A stretch of 64,000 nt of DNA from Pseudodesulfovibrio aespoeensis Aspo-2. GTDB lineage: Bacteria; Desulfobacterota; Desulfovibrionia; Desulfovibrionales; Desulfovibrionaceae. The notes beneath the pieces are model-generated. The model was not told the DNA's origin. It did not search any database and worked only from the letters and a program-made list of their open reading frames with translations. Below, one piece after another: positions 62,088 to 64,000 of this stretch. The DNA lies in the NCBI RefSeq assembly GCF_000176915.2, contig NC_014844.1, positions 1,488,001 through 1,552,000 of the forward strand, in the 5' to 3' direction. How positions within the stretch are numbered: position 1 is the first letter of the stretch; every line of letters begins with the position of its first letter. A program made the translations under genes and the position numbers.

Positions 62088-64000
<1,913 letters not shown>

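Overview
The window comes from a GC-rich, anaerobic, sulfate-reducing deltaproteobacterium of the Desulfovibrio/Pseudodesulfovibrio type. This is inferred from dsrC, an Rnf operon led by a decaheme cytochrome c, a tungsten aldehyde:ferredoxin oxidoreductase, pyruvate:ferredoxin oxidoreductase (PFOR), a UGA-encoded selenoprotein, and the order rpmE-DUF1385-prfA-prmC-lpxC. Species cannot be fixed from the sequence alone.

Layout. 1-4.6 kb: a SulP/STAS/cNMP-type transporter, convergent with the dTDP-rhamnose genes rfbB-rfbD. 4.7-13 kb: trmL and a tungsten module on the minus strand. The module holds aor, moaD-like, thiF-like, a ModE-type regulator, tupABC and a MobB-like gene. An intact IS1595-family element with an 8-bp target duplication sits directly upstream of aor. 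13.5-17.2 kb: a cassette with a sigma-54 activator, a -24/-12 promoter, a selenocysteine-containing HdrC/HdrB-like Fe-S protein (in-frame UGA at 15959 followed by a SECIS-like hairpin) and a small unknown gene. It lies between a tRNA-3'-end remnant and an intact tRNA-Val that share a 14-bp direct repeat. 17.2-24.2 kb: the rnf operon (decaheme cytochrome, rnfC-D-G-E-A-B), in which RnfB is fused to a GltD-like flavin oxidoreductase.

24.3-33.3 kb: signalling genes (PilZ, receiver and HD proteins), a thioredoxin-reductase-like enzyme, a Tim44-like protein, a methyltransferase, and a YcaO-TPR gene just before dsrC. 33.4-37.8 kb: rpmE, DUF1385, prfA, prmC, lpxC. 37.9-47.4 kb: a long flagellar/chemotaxis operon on the minus strand (fliR-flhB-flhA-flhF-flhG-fliA-cheY-fliL plus three less known genes). 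47.5-61.1 kb: mixed housekeeping genes (M23 peptidase, a TtcA-like enzyme, rpoZ-dnaJ-moaC, hisHF, M24 peptidase, Fe-alcohol dehydrogenase, DsbD). A palindromic MITE-like repeat follows moaC. 61.2-64 kb: tRNA-Lys, a small unknown gene, and the C-terminal half of PFOR running off the window.

The genes form two coherent functional groups. One is tungsten uptake, pterin-cofactor assembly and the tungstoenzyme itself. The other is low-potential electron transfer (AOR and PFOR making reduced ferredoxin, Rnf with its NAD(P)H-like module and cytochrome, and the selenocysteine Hdr-like protein) around a DsrC-based sulfate respiration.

The only protein-gene-free stretch over 300 bases is 61104-61535. 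It holds the tRNA-Lys promoter, tRNA-Lys and two terminators. I saw no CRISPR array, prophage, integrase or replication origin.
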